In this document: positions 54,027 to 62,846 of the stretch, piece after piece
How the letters are laid out: each line of letters begins with the position of its first letter
Position numbering within the stretch: position 1 is the first letter of the stretch
NCBI RefSeq assembly: GCF_022524345.1
Contig: NZ_JAKWJU010000002.1
Span: 4,564,501 to 4,628,500 of the forward strand
DNA length: 64,000 bases
Source: Streptomyces marispadix
GTDB lineage: Bacteria > Actinomycetota > Actinomycetes > Streptomycetales > Streptomycetaceae
Direction: 5' to 3'
Translations under genes and position numbers: made by a program
Notes under the pieces: generated by a model
The model's database searches: none
The model's input: only the letters and a program-made list of their open reading frames with translations
What the model was told of the DNA's origin: nothing

Positions 54027-55400
54027 ATGGAGCCCAACAGTCAACTGGACGTGCTGCTTGACCAGTCCGGAATCTCCCGGGCCGGTCTGGCCTTGAGAGT
54101 CAATCGCCTCGGCGCGGAGCAAGATGTCACTCTGCGTTACGATCACACGGCTGTGGCGCGCTGGCTGAAGGGTCAGCGTCCGCGTGGCCGCGTACCGGAG
54201 TTGATATGCGAAGTCCTCGGTGCGCGCCTCGAACGCACGCTGACTCTCGCGGACATAGGCATGGCCGGTCCGCCGGGCGCGCGGTCCGCCTCCACCCCGC
54301 CGTCCGGAACGGCGGGGGAGGAGGACGAACGGGCCTCGCTGGGCGGCTTCGTGGAGCGCGCGGCGGTCTCCTGGCGCTCCGACCAGATGCACCAGGACGC
54401 CCACGGGCCCGCGCTGCTCACGGGTGCCGCCGCGGTCGCGCCCGTATGGGAGTGGGAGAACCCTCCCGACGACCTGGACGTCTCCCACAAGGGAAAAGTC
54501 GAGGTCTCGGAGGTGGACGTCGCGGTGCTGCACGCCGCACGCGGCCACTACGAGCACCTGTACCGCAACGCCGGAGGCGTCGCCACCAGACCCCGCGTCG
54601 TCGGCTTCCTCACCGGTGAGGTGGCGCCGCTGCTGCGCGGCGACTACGACGACGACACCGGACGCGAACTGTGCCGCGCCTCGGGCGCGTTGGCGGCCGT
54701 GAGCGGCATCTGCGCCTACGACGCCGACGAACAGGGCCTCGCCCAGCGCTACTTCCACCAGGCGCTGCGCCTCGGAAAGGCCTCCGGCGACCGCCTCTTC
54801 GGCGGCTACGTCGTCTCCCTCATCGTCAACCAGGCGCTGCACCTCGGGGACAACAGGCGCGCGATCGCCTGCGCGGAGGCGGTGTTACGCACCCCCGGCC
54901 CCCAGTCGACCCCGGCACTCGCGACCGACCTCTACGCGATGCAGGCGAAGGCGTACGCACGCATCGGCGATCGCAGGAGTGCCCATAGCTGCATGCGCAG
55001 TGCGGAGAACTGCTCCACACGCATACGTCCCGAGGAGGAGCCCGAGGAGACCGGCTACGTTCAACCGGGCCTGGTGCAGGTGCGATTGGCGGAGGCACTT
55101 CTCGTACTCGGCGAACTGGACCCGGCCCGGCGGTATGCCGAGGAGGCGGCCAGGGCACCCGCCCACGTGCGCGGCCGGGTCAACCGGCTGGTCACGCTCA
55201 CCGGCGTCGAGTTGCGCACCGGCTCACCGGAACGCGCTGCCGAGACGGCGGCGCAGATGGCCGATCAGGCGCAGGGCATCGAATCACAGCTGCTGCGGCA
55301 GCGCATGCGGCAGGTGCGGGAGCGTCTGCTCCGGCATCCAGGTGCGCCGGCCGCGGAAGCGGCGGAGCTGATCGAGGAGACGCTGAGGGTGCCTCTCTGA
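54027..55400 (+). CDS. HTH/TPR-like regulator B (divergent pair), contains a TTA codon
   Basis: 457 aa from ATG 54027, GGAGG at 54017. Residues 8-55 repeat the N-terminus of regulator A (LALRVNRLGAEQDVTLRYDHTAVARWLKGQRPRGRVPE), then a short linker and helical repeats (LAQRYFHQALRLGKASGDRL, MQAKAYARIGDRRSAHSCMR, QVRLAEALLVLGELDPARRYAEEAA). TTA codon at 54885-54887 implies bldA dependence. It forms a divergent pair with A over a 227-bp region with two palindromes. Confidence 0.83.
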   Translation: MEPNSQLDVLLDQSGISRAGLALRVNRLGAEQDVTLRYDHTAVARWLKGQRPRGRVPELICEVLGARLERTLTLADIGMAGPPGARSASTPPSGTAGEEDERASLGGFVERAAVSWRSDQMHQDAHGPALLTGAAAVAPVWEWENPPDDLDVSHKGKVEVSEVDVAVLHAARGHYEHLYRNAGGVATRPRVVGFLTGEVAPLLRGDYDDDTGRELCRASGALAAVSGICAYDADEQGLAQRYFHQALRLGKASGDRLFGGYVVSLIVNQALHLGDNRRAIACAEAVLRTPGPQSTPALATDLYAMQAKAYARIGDRRSAHSCMRSAENCSTRIRPEEEPEETGYVQPGLVQVRLAEALLVLGELDPARRYAEEAARAPAHVRGRVNRLVTLTGVELRTGSPERAAETAAQMADQAQGIESQLLRQRMRQVRERLLRHPGAPAAEAAELIEETLRVPL

Positions 55401-55488
55401 CGGGAGGGTGGCCGGGCGGCGCCTCTGTCAGGCGACCGCCGCGGCGTGCTGGGATGTGCCCAACCTCCGTCAGGAAGGGGGCACATAC

Positions 55489-56019
55489 GTGCGATGGAAG
55501 AACCTGGGTGAACACACGGTGTATGAGAACCAGTGGTTACGGGTCAATCTCGCGGACGTACTGCTGCCGGACGGCCGTCATCTGGACCACTATCTGATCC
55601 GGCTGCGGCCCGTGGCCATGGCCACGGCGGTAAACGAGCGCAACGAGGTGCTGATGCTCTGGCGGCACCGCTTCATCACCGATAGCTGGGGCTGGGAACT
55701 CGCGGCCGGAGTCGTCGAGGACGGCGAGGACATCGCCGAGGCGGCGGCACGCGAGATGCTGGAGGAGACGGGCTGGCGGCCGGGTCCGCTGCGTCATCTG
55801 ATGACGGTCGAGCCCGCGAACGGGCTGACCGACGCCCGCCATCACATCTACTGGTCGGACAGCGCCGCCTACGTGGGCCACCCCGAGGACGACTTCGAGT
55901 CGGACAAGCGCGAGTGGGTGCCGCTCAAGGAGACGCCGGATCTGATCGCCGACGGCGTGGTGCCTGCCGCGAACACGGCGGCCGCGCTGCTGATGCTGTA
56001 CCGGCTGCGCTTCGGCTAG
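55489..56019 (+). CDS. Nudix hydrolase, contains a TTA codon
   Basis: 176 aa from GTG 55489 with AGGAAGGGGG. Complete Nudix box GVVEDGEDIAEAAAREMLEETGW (G-x5-E-x7-REUxEExGU), with HLDHYLIRLRPVAMA before and ADGVVPAANTAAALLML after. ADP-ribose or a sugar nucleotide is a plausible substrate. TTA codon at 55537-55539 (Leu17), so bldA tRNA is needed. It is read in the same direction as regulator B, 88 bp behind. Confidence 0.88.
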   Translation: MRWKNLGEHTVYENQWLRVNLADVLLPDGRHLDHYLIRLRPVAMATAVNERNEVLMLWRHRFITDSWGWELAAGVVEDGEDIAEAAAREMLEETGWRPGPLRHLMTVEPANGLTDARHHIYWSDSAAYVGHPEDDFESDKREWVPLKETPDLIADGVVPAANTAAALLMLYRLRFG

Positions 56020-56209
56020 CCGGACGGCCGGCTGACCGGGCCCGGACGGCCGTACGGGCGTCTGATCGGGGCCGGGCGGCCGGTGAGCGGGCGCCCGGAG
56101 CCGGTTCGGTGCTCAGTGGAACCGGTGCGGCGCTCCATGCCCCGGTCCGCCGACTGCGCGGGCCGGGGCACATGTACGCGGTGCCGCAGGAGCTGCGCGT
56201 GCGGCGGCC

Positions 56210-56446
56210 TCACTGCTGGCGCAGGAATCCGTCCCCGTGCTGCGCGATGTGCTGCTCCAGCGCCGACAGCGCCTGCTGCACCTGTGCGGCGGAGCCGCTG
56301 CCGCGCTGCTCCGCGTAGTAAGCGGCCCCCAGGCGGCGCAGCAGTTCGCCGCCCTGGCGCTGCGCCTGCACCTCTTCCATCTTCTCCTTGCCCTGCGCAA
56401 GTCCGCGCTGCGCCTGCTCCTTGGCCCTGTCGAGGAAACCCGCCAT
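56210..56446 (-). CDS. Small hydrophilic helical protein, unknown
   Basis: 78 aa (MAGFLDRAKEQAQRGLAQGKEKMEEV), very rich in Gln/Ala/Lys/Glu, probably coiled-coil or disordered helix with a positive N-terminus. No homologous domain recognised. It sits between the Nudix and LysR genes, same strand as LysR. Confidence 0.6.
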   Translation of the reverse strand: MAGFLDRAKEQAQRGLAQGKEKMEEVQAQRQGGELLRRLGAAYYAEQRGSGSAAQVQQALSALEQHIAQHGDGFLRQQ

Positions 56447-56507
56447 CGCTCCCGCCTCCTGTGCCTGTTGTGTCCGTATGTGGCTGCTCGTCCAACGTAT
56501 GCCGTGA

Positions 56508-57416
56508 TCAGCGGGTTCCCTGTTCGTCCTCCGCGAGCACCTCGAGTGCCACCCGTACGAGCTGCGGCACGGCAGGATGGCCGGGCCTGCCCGAACCGAC
56601 GGGGCTCTCCCGCCAGATGAGCATCAGCGGGACGTCGCCCGCTCCGGCGAGCGGCCGGTAGACGACGTCCGGGTGCGGATGCATCTCGGCGGTGGCGGAG
56701 GTGGAGACGCCGACGGCGTTGCCCGCGGCGATGGCGCCCAGCCAGTCGTCGGTGTTGGCCACGAGTACGGCCGAGTCCGGGTCGGGGCGGATCTCCTCCG
56801 GCCACAGTTCGAGCGTCGTCAGCCCGGAGACCGTGTTCAGGGCGATGGGGTGGTGTGCGAGGGCGGCCAGGTTCAACGGGCCGCGCCGAGCGGCCAGTTC
56901 GCTGTCCGCCGGCACGGCGGCGACCCGGGGCTCGTTGCACAGCCACTCGCCCAGCAGACCCTCCGCCTCCCGTGGGATCGAAGGGGCCCTCACGAGCGCT
57001 ACGTCGACCTTGCCGCTGAGCAGTCCCGCGGTGCGCTCGTCCACGCGGAGCAGCTCCAGCGGCGTCTGCGGGTTGGTCTCCTTCCAGCGGCGCAGCAGGG
57101 GCGTGGTGTGCCGCCCGAAGGCCGACCACGCATGGCCCAGACGCAGCGGCCAGGGGCGCAGCCGTGCGGGGTCGAGCGCCTCGTCGACGGCGGCCACGGC
57201 GGTCGCGGCCTTGTCACGGAACCGCCGTCCCTCGTCGGTGAGTTCGAGACGGTGCGTCGTACGGTCCACGAGGCGTGCACCGAGATGTGTCTCGAGCTGG
57301 CGGAGGGTACGGGAGAGGGCGGGCTGGCTGATCCGCAGCACCGCGGCCGCGGACGTCACGCTTCCCGCGTCGGCGATCGCGAGGAAGGCGCGGAGATGGC
57401 GCAGTTCGGCGGTCAT
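56508..57416 (-). CDS. LysR family transcriptional regulator
   Basis: 302 aa from ATG 57416. HTH (about 15-65: AGSVTSAAAVLRISQPALSRTLRQLETHLGARLVDR) and a substrate-binding fold. The gene is divergent from the EamA transporter 68 bp away, the typical pairing, so it probably controls that gene. Effector unknown. Confidence 0.9.
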   Translation of the reverse strand: MTAELRHLRAFLAIADAGSVTSAAAVLRISQPALSRTLRQLETHLGARLVDRTTHRLELTDEGRRFRDKAATAVAAVDEALDPARLRPWPLRLGHAWSAFGRHTTPLLRRWKETNPQTPLELLRVDERTAGLLSGKVDVALVRAPSIPREAEGLLGEWLCNEPRVAAVPADSELAARRGPLNLAALAHHPIALNTVSGLTTLELWPEEIRPDPDSAVLVANTDDWLGAIAAGNAVGVSTSATAEMHPHPDVVYRPLAGAGDVPLMLIWRESPVGSGRPGHPAVPQLVRVALEVLAEDEQGTR

Positions 57417-57484
57417 GCGCACGGAGCATAGCCGCAGGCCCAAACGCATTTCACCGCGCGACGCGGCGGCCATAACGTGGGTCC

Positions 57485-58645
57485 ATGAACTCCGGTGACA
57501 GCAGTCGGGGGCCGCACACGGGCCATTCCTTCTCGGACGCGGTCTCCTCGGACGCGTCCTCCTCGGGCGCGTCCTCCTCGGAGCCGCCCACGGGGGGTCA
57601 GCTCACGTCGGGTCAGGCCACACGGGGCCGCGACGGCGAACAGGGCGCGGGGGCCGGGCGGCTCGGCGCGGTCGGTCTGGTCATCGGCAGCGCGCTGTCG
57701 CTTCAGTTCGGGGCGGCGGTCGCCGCGACGCTCTTCCCTCGCGCGGGCGCCCTCGGCGTCGTGGCGCTGCGGCTCGTCTTCTCCGCGGCGCTGCTGCTCG
57801 CGGTGAGCAGACCGCGGCTGCGCGGCCACTCCCGCAGGGACTGGGCGGCCGTCACCGGGCTCGGCGTCGCCCTCGGCACCATGAACACGCTCTTCTACCA
57901 GGCCATCGAACGCATCCCGCTCGGTGCCGCCGTGACCCTCGAACTGCTCGGCCCGCTCGTGCTGTCGGTGGCGGGCTCGCGCCGCGCGCTGAGCCTGGTG
58001 TGGGCGGTCCTCGCGCTGACGGGGGTCTTCCTCCTCGGCAGCGACGGATTCGGCGGCGGTCCCGGCGGGTTCCTCGGAGGCGTCCTCGGAGGGGCGCCCG
58101 GAGGCGGCGGCGCGGGCGAACTCGACCTCGTGGGCGTCGCCTTCGCGCTGGGCGCCGGTGCGATGTGGGTGGCGTACATCCTCTTCAACTCCCGTACGGG
58201 CGCCCGCTTTGCGAAGACCGACGGCCTCGCTCTCGCGATGGCGCTGGCCGCGCTGCTCAGTGCGCCGCTGGGCTTGGCGAGCGCCGGGCGCGCGCTGCTG
58301 GACCCGGTGACGCTGGGGCTGGGCGCGGCGGTGGCGGTGCTGTCCTCTGGCGTTCCGTACTCGCTGGAGCTGTTCGCCCTGCGCAGGCTGCCCGCCGCCA
58401 CGTTCGCGCTGCTGATGAGCCTGATGCCCGTGGCGGCGACGGCGGCCGGTTTCCTGGTGCTGGGACAGCGACTCGGGGCGCCGGAGCTGGTGGCCATCGC
58501 GCTGGTGATCGTCGCGAGCATGGGCGCGGTGCGCACACAGCCGCGCTCGTCCCGCACGCAGCCGCGTCCCTCGTCCCGTGCGCGGCCGCGTACGCCACCG
58601 GGCACCCCGCCCCGTGAACGGCCGCGCACCCGGCCACGCTCGTAG
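57485..58645 (+). CDS. EamA/DMT family transporter (RhtA-like)
   Basis: 386 aa. A Ser/Gly-rich leader of about 55 residues precedes ten membrane helices in two EamA repeats (VGLVIGSALSLQFGAAVA and LDLVGVAFALGAGAMWVAYI). A Gly-rich loop (GGGPGGFLGGVLGG) at about residues 185-205 separates the halves, and the C-terminus is Arg/Pro-rich. Likely exporter of amino acids or related metabolites; regulated by the divergent LysR. Confidence 0.87.
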   Translation: MNSGDSSRGPHTGHSFSDAVSSDASSSGASSSEPPTGGQLTSGQATRGRDGEQGAGAGRLGAVGLVIGSALSLQFGAAVAATLFPRAGALGVVALRLVFSAALLLAVSRPRLRGHSRRDWAAVTGLGVALGTMNTLFYQAIERIPLGAAVTLELLGPLVLSVAGSRRALSLVWAVLALTGVFLLGSDGFGGGPGGFLGGVLGGAPGGGGAGELDLVGVAFALGAGAMWVAYILFNSRTGARFAKTDGLALAMALAALLSAPLGLASAGRALLDPVTLGLGAAVAVLSSGVPYSLELFALRRLPAATFALLMSLMPVAATAAGFLVLGQRLGAPELVAIALVIVASMGAVRTQPRSSRTQPRPSSRARPRTPPGTPPRERPRTRPRS

Positions 58646-58654
58646 GGTGTCCCG

Positions 58655-59878
58655 GTGAGCGAGCGCGAGCGGCGTACGGCCGTCTGGAGCGAGGACGGCC
58701 GTGAACGGACGGCACTGTGGCGTTCGGAGAGCGGGATGAAGCCGCCGCGGCACATTCGAGTCGCGGACGACCGGATGACGGCGGACGCCGCGTACCGGCT
58801 CGCCTGCGAGGGCACCGCGCTGCTGTGGCGCGGCGACTACCACGGCGCCAGGCAACTGCTGTCGGCGCTGGGCCGCCGCGTCGACCGCAAGCCGCCGAAG
58901 GCGGGCGCGACCCCGCGTGAGACCTTCCACCTCCAGCGCCAGGCGCAGTCGCGGCGGGCAAGGGTGCTGGGGATGCTGCTGGTGCCCCTGGAGCACGGGC
59001 ACGGGGATGAGCCCGTGAGCGGGCACGGCGGTGGGGACGGCAAGGGGCACAAGGGGTACAAGGGATACGCCGTGCCGCTGCGGCGCGCGCCGGATGTGAA
59101 CGAGGCGTGCACCGAGGCGTACGGGCAACCCGCGGGCGCCGGAGGGCTCTCGCTGGTGCCGCTGCGTGAACTCCTCGGCGTCGTCGGCGCACACGAGTGG
59201 CATCGGGAGGGCGTGCCGGTCCCGGCTCTCGGCGGCGACCGGGTGCACCCGGCCTACGGGGTCTTCTCGCCGGTGCGCGGCGAGTACGTCGACCTGGTCG
59301 CGGAAGCCGAACTGCCGCCCGGCGGGCTCGCGTTCGACATCGGCACCGGTACGGGCGTGCTCGCGGCGGTGCTCGCCAGGCGCGGCGCCGGACGCGTCGT
59401 GGCGACGGACCAGGACGAGCGGGCGCTGGCCTGCGCACGCGAGAACGCCGAACGCCTCGGCGTCTCCGGCCGGTTGACGGTCGTGGAGGCGGACCTCTTC
59501 CCTCCAGGCGGCGAACACGCCTCCCTCGTCGTGTGCAACCCGCCCTGGCTGCCCGCGAAACCGACCTCCCCGCTGGAGCACGCCGTCTACGACCCGGGCA
59601 GCCGGATGCTCCGCGGATTCCTGTCGGGGCTGGCGGAGCGGCTGGCACCGGACGGCGAGGGCTGGCTGATCCTCTCCGACCTCGCCGAACGGCTACAGCT
59701 CCGTACGCGCGAGGAGTTGACGGCCTGGATCGAGGGGGCGGGTCTGCGAATCGCGGGCCGTGAGGACACCAGGCCGCGCCATGCGCGGGCCGCCGACGCC
59801 TTTGACCCGTTGCACTTCGCACGCGCCGCGGAGATCACCTCGCTGTGGCGGCTCAGGCACGCCGGAACCGGGCACTGA
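58655..59878 (+). CDS. Class I SAM-dependent methyltransferase (HemK/PrmC-like)
   Basis: 407 aa from GTG 58655. SAM-binding DIGTGTG at 228-234, acidic strand DQDERA, and NPPW at 294-297, the NPPY-type catalytic motif of methyltransferases acting on amide or amino N. The first 200 residues are a helical/disordered part not found in PrmC. So N-methylation of protein Gln or another substrate is possible. Four bases before, the EamA gene ends. Confidence 0.82.
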   Translation: MSERERRTAVWSEDGRERTALWRSESGMKPPRHIRVADDRMTADAAYRLACEGTALLWRGDYHGARQLLSALGRRVDRKPPKAGATPRETFHLQRQAQSRRARVLGMLLVPLEHGHGDEPVSGHGGGDGKGHKGYKGYAVPLRRAPDVNEACTEAYGQPAGAGGLSLVPLRELLGVVGAHEWHREGVPVPALGGDRVHPAYGVFSPVRGEYVDLVAEAELPPGGLAFDIGTGTGVLAAVLARRGAGRVVATDQDERALACARENAERLGVSGRLTVVEADLFPPGGEHASLVVCNPPWLPAKPTSPLEHAVYDPGSRMLRGFLSGLAERLAPDGEGWLILSDLAERLQLRTREELTAWIEGAGLRIAGREDTRPRHARAADAFDPLHFARAAEITSLWRLRHAGTGH

Positions 59879-60050
59879 CATGCCGGGACGGGGGTTCGGG
59901 CACATCGAGACCGGGCATGCCCGGACGTGGGAAGGCGCATCGGGATTCGGCCAACAGGCGGTCTCCCGGCGGGACTTGCGACCAGGCTCCGCGCGGGTCC
60001 GCGTGCGCTAGCATCACGTGACCGTCGACACATCGAGGAGCGTGGGGCAG

Positions 60051-60896
60051 ATGGCAGACGACACGGACTCCGACGCCGCCTCCGGGGTCGACGCTCCGCT
60101 GATCGTCGGCCGTGACGTCCCGATGGTCGTCAGCAACGTGCCGCACTCGGCGCGGATGTGGGACTACTGGCTCGGCGGCAAGGACCACTACGAGGTCGAC
60201 AGGCGTGCCGGTGAGCAGGCGCGCGAGGCGTACCCCGGCGTGGTCGACATCGCCCGTACGAGCCGCGCTCTGCTCGGACGCGTCGTGCGGTACCTCATCG
60301 ACGAGGCGGGCATCCGGCAGTTCCTCGACATCGGCACCGGGCTGCCCACAGCAGACAACACCCATGAGATAGCGCAACGGATCGCGCCCGAGAGCCGCAT
60401 CGTCTACGTCGACAACGACCCGCTGGTGCTCACCCACGCAAGGGCGCTGCTGACGAGCGCACCCGAGGGCGCCACCGACTATCTGCACGCCGACATCAAC
60501 GAGCCGCAGCCGATCCTCGAAGGGGCCGCGCGCACACTGGACTTGACCCGTCCGGTGGGGCTGATCATGTTCGGCATCATCGGGCACGTGCCGGAGCACT
60601 CCGACGCCCTCGCCATCGCACGCGGCCTGCTCGACGGCCTCGCCCCGGGCAGCCATCTCGCGATCTACACCGGCACGGACTCCGACCCCGACCTCGTGGA
60701 GGCGGAGCGTCGCGTGGGCGAGCACGGCGGCGTCCCCTACCGGCTCTCCAATCTGGAGCAGGTCCAGGAGTTCTTCTCGGGCCTGGAACTCGTAGAACCC
60801 GGTGTGGTGCCGGGACCTCACTGGCGTCCCGAGGGCGAAGTCACCGAGTCCGCGGCGACCGTCACGTCGCTCGGCGGCCTCGGCCGCAAGCCCTGA
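60051..60896 (+). CDS. SAM-dependent methyltransferase of the DUF574 (PF04672) type
   Basis: 281 aa from ATG 60051 (MADDTDSDAASG), GAGGAG ten bases before; GTG 60018 is an alternative. Family landmarks: PHSARMWDYWLGGKDHYEVDR at about 34-54, FLDIGTGLPTADNTHEIAQ and VYVDNDPLVLTHARALL. This group is expanded in Streptomyces and mostly uncharacterised. TAGCAT at about 60006-60012 may be a -10 box. Confidence 0.87.
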   Translation: MADDTDSDAASGVDAPLIVGRDVPMVVSNVPHSARMWDYWLGGKDHYEVDRRAGEQAREAYPGVVDIARTSRALLGRVVRYLIDEAGIRQFLDIGTGLPTADNTHEIAQRIAPESRIVYVDNDPLVLTHARALLTSAPEGATDYLHADINEPQPILEGAARTLDLTRPVGLIMFGIIGHVPEHSDALAIARGLLDGLAPGSHLAIYTGTDSDPDLVEAERRVGEHGGVPYRLSNLEQVQEFFSGLELVEPGVVPGPHWRPEGEVTESAATVTSLGGLGRKP

Positions 60897-61064
60897 CCCC
60901 GGCCTCACCCTGATCTCGGACGGCTTCCTCCGGGCTCCGGGCATGCTCAACGCCCGTCGTACGGACGTCCGTTGAGCGCAGGCCCGGACGGTCACGTGTC
61001 CGTCCGATGACGTGACTACGCCGGGAACGAGCGCGCAGGAGCCCGCGGAAGCGCGCAGAACGCA

Positions 61065-61158
61065 GCGATCCGCCCCCGCCGCGACGGTCTGATTCCCGTC
61101 GTGCGGGGGCGGATTCAGCAGACTCCCGGCCCGTAAGGGCCGTCGCGAAGAAGGCCGT
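61065..61158 (-). ncRNA. Candidate sodN 3'UTR small RNA (s-SodF-like)
   Basis: From the sodN stop to the terminator about 95 nt are transcribed on the minus strand, with a hairpin (GGCCCTTACGGGCC-like) and then the terminator stem. In S. coelicolor the sodN 3'UTR is processed to an sRNA that pairs with sodF mRNA; position fits, but pairing could not be tested because sodF is not in the window. Confidence 0.45.
61068..61115. terminator. Bidirectional terminator between DUF574 methyltransferase and sodN
   Basis: Near-perfect 19-20-bp inverted repeat (arms ATCCGCCCCCG...ACGG) around loop TCTGATTC, between convergent genes. Confidence 0.85.
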
Positions 61159-61554
61159 TCAGCCCTTCTTGGTCTCCCAGAAGATCTTGTCGATCTGGGC
61201 GATGTAGTCCAGAGCCTTCTGCCCGGTGGCCGGGTCGGTCGAGCCCTTGGCCGCGGAGAGGGCCTTGAGGGTCTCGTTGACGAGCTGGTGCAGGTCCGGG
61301 TACTTCTCGAAGTGCGGGGGCTTGAAGTAGTCGCTCCACAGCACGGATACGTGGTGCTTGGCCAGTTCGGCCCGCTCCTCCTTGATCGTGGTGGCACGAG
61401 CGCGGTAGTGCGGGTCGTCGTTGGCCTGGTACTTCTCCTGGATGGCCTTGACCGACTCCGCCTCGATGCGGGCCTGCGCCGGGTCGTAGACACCGCAGGG
61501 CAGGTCGCAGTGGGCGCTGACCTTCACCGTGGGCGCGAACAGACGGGAAAGCAT
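61159..61554 (-). CDS. sodN: Nickel superoxide dismutase precursor
   Basis: 131 aa. The nickel hook HCDLPCGVYD starts at His15; cleavage after Ala14 by SodX exposes His1, with Cys2 and Cys6 as ligands (Cys16, Cys20 here) and Tyr9 (Tyr23). Mature part is 117 residues, normal. Cytosolic; removes superoxide. It is divergent from sodX over about 180 bp with a TAATCT -10 (61592-61597, minus strand). Confidence 0.97.
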   Translation of the reverse strand: MLSRLFAPTVKVSAHCDLPCGVYDPAQARIEAESVKAIQEKYQANDDPHYRARATTIKEERAELAKHHVSVLWSDYFKPPHFEKYPDLHQLVNETLKALSAAKGSTDPATGQKALDYIAQIDKIFWETKKG

Positions 61555-61732
61555 AGAGCCGTCCTTCCTCGTGATCGTCTTCTCACCTGTGAGATTACTC
61601 CGTAGGGGAGGCCTTTTCGCGTGTGCCCCCGACGGCTTAGGACAAAAGTCCGGTGCCGGGTGAACGTGAGGACGGCTACGACGGGAGCGGCACGACGGGG
61701 CAGGCGCGGAGCGGCGGCGGACGGAGCGGGCG

Positions 61733-62212
61733 GTGCGGGAGCGGGCGGTGCGGGACCATTCGGAGAGTGAGCACTCGGAGCATGGGAGCGGGATCTTGGA
61801 CGGGCTGCTGAAGCGGATCGGGCTCGCGGAGGTCTACAACCCCTCGATGCTGCCCACGCTGCGCCCCGGGGACCGGCTCGTGCTGAAGTACGGCTCACGT
61901 GTGCGCCCCGGTGCGGTGGTGGTCGTACGGCATCCGCTCCAGCACGATCTGCTCATCGTCAAGCGGGCCGTCGAGCGCCGCCCCGGAGGCTGGTGGGTGG
62001 TCGGTGACAATCCGCAGGTGCGCAACGACAGCCGGGAGTTCGGGCCTGTGCCCGACGATCTGGTGGTCGCGCGGGCATGGGTGCGGCTGCGTCCGCCGCG
62101 GGGGCCTCAGCGCTCGTTGCGGCCTGTGCTGCTGTGGGTGCTCTCGGCGGTACGGCCGCTGGTGGCGCTGCCGCCGGCCTCGCGGTCGGCGGCGCGCTTG
62201 CGGGCCCGGTAG
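61733..62212 (+). CDS. sodX: SodX, maturation protease of nickel SOD
   Basis: 159 aa from GTG 61733; GTG 61748 is also possible since a 15-base tandem repeat lies there. S26-like fold: YNPSMLPTLRPGDRLVL (Ser38), DLLIVKRAVER (Lys77), WWVVGDNP (late box). Cleaves the SodN leader so that nickel can be bound. The C-terminal 35 residues overlap the CGNR gene on the other strand by 106 bp. Confidence 0.92.
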   Translation: MRERAVRDHSESEHSEHGSGILDGLLKRIGLAEVYNPSMLPTLRPGDRLVLKYGSRVRPGAVVVVRHPLQHDLLIVKRAVERRPGGWWVVGDNPQVRNDSREFGPVPDDLVVARAWVRLRPPRGPQRSLRPVLLWVLSAVRPLVALPPASRSAARLRAR

Positions 62213-62745
62213 GCCGCCACGTTGGCGCGGGTCGCGCAGCGGTCGGAGCAGTAGCGCCGGGAGCGGTTGGTGGAGGTGTCCAGATACGCCTTGCTGCACG
62301 GCGACGCCTGACAGATGCCCAGCCTGTCGACGCCGAGGTCCGTGAGGTGGAAGGCGAGCCCCATGCACGCGGTGGCGGCGTAGCCGGCGGCCGCCGTGAC
62401 GGGGTGCTCGGCGAGGTGCATGTGCCAGCGGGGGCGCCCGTCGTCGGCGAGGTCGCCGTGGCCGCTGATCTGCGGGCTGGCGGGGAACTCCATCAGCAGG
62501 GAGTTGAGCAGGTCCACGGCGCGCGTCTCGTCGCCCTCGGAGGCGGCGCTGAAGACGGCGCGCAGCCGGGTCCGCACGGCGCGGAGGCGGCCGACGTCGG
62601 CCTCCGTGGCGCGGCGGGCCGTCTGGCGGCTCTCGCCGCACAGCTCCCTCACGGCCTCGACCGACGTGAGGGTGTCCTCGTGCCGTTCCGGCTGCTCGGT
62701 GTTGACCAGGCGCACCGCCCAGTCCGAGTAATAGTTGAGTTCCAC
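62107..62745 (-). CDS. CGNR zinc-finger/ABATE domain protein
   Basis: 212 aa. N-terminal ABATE-like region (about 1-120) and C-terminal CGNR-type zinc finger with CQASPCSKAYLDTSTNRSRRYCSDRC (four Cys) and CATRANVAAYRARKR. Probably a DNA-binding stress regulator. The tail overlaps sodX by 106 bp. Confidence 0.85.
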   Translation of the reverse strand: MELNYYSDWAVRLVNTEQPERHEDTLTSVEAVRELCGESRQTARRATEADVGRLRAVRTRLRAVFSAASEGDETRAVDLLNSLLMEFPASPQISGHGDLADDGRPRWHMHLAEHPVTAAAGYAATACMGLAFHLTDLGVDRLGICQASPCSKAYLDTSTNRSRRYCSDRCATRANVAAYRARKRAADREAGGSATSGRTAESTHSSTGRNER

Positions 62746-62846
62746 TTGTGATCCTTACGGCTGCCGGTCTATCGTCGGCCGTGTTCAGTAATGAGTGCGC
62801 TCGGACCGAGGGTATTACATCCACGTATCGCATCCAGGAGGACGGC

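Noticed and set aside
57413..59581. 722-codon minus-strand ORF
   Set aside because: Antisense to the EamA and methyltransferase genes, which have clear motifs.
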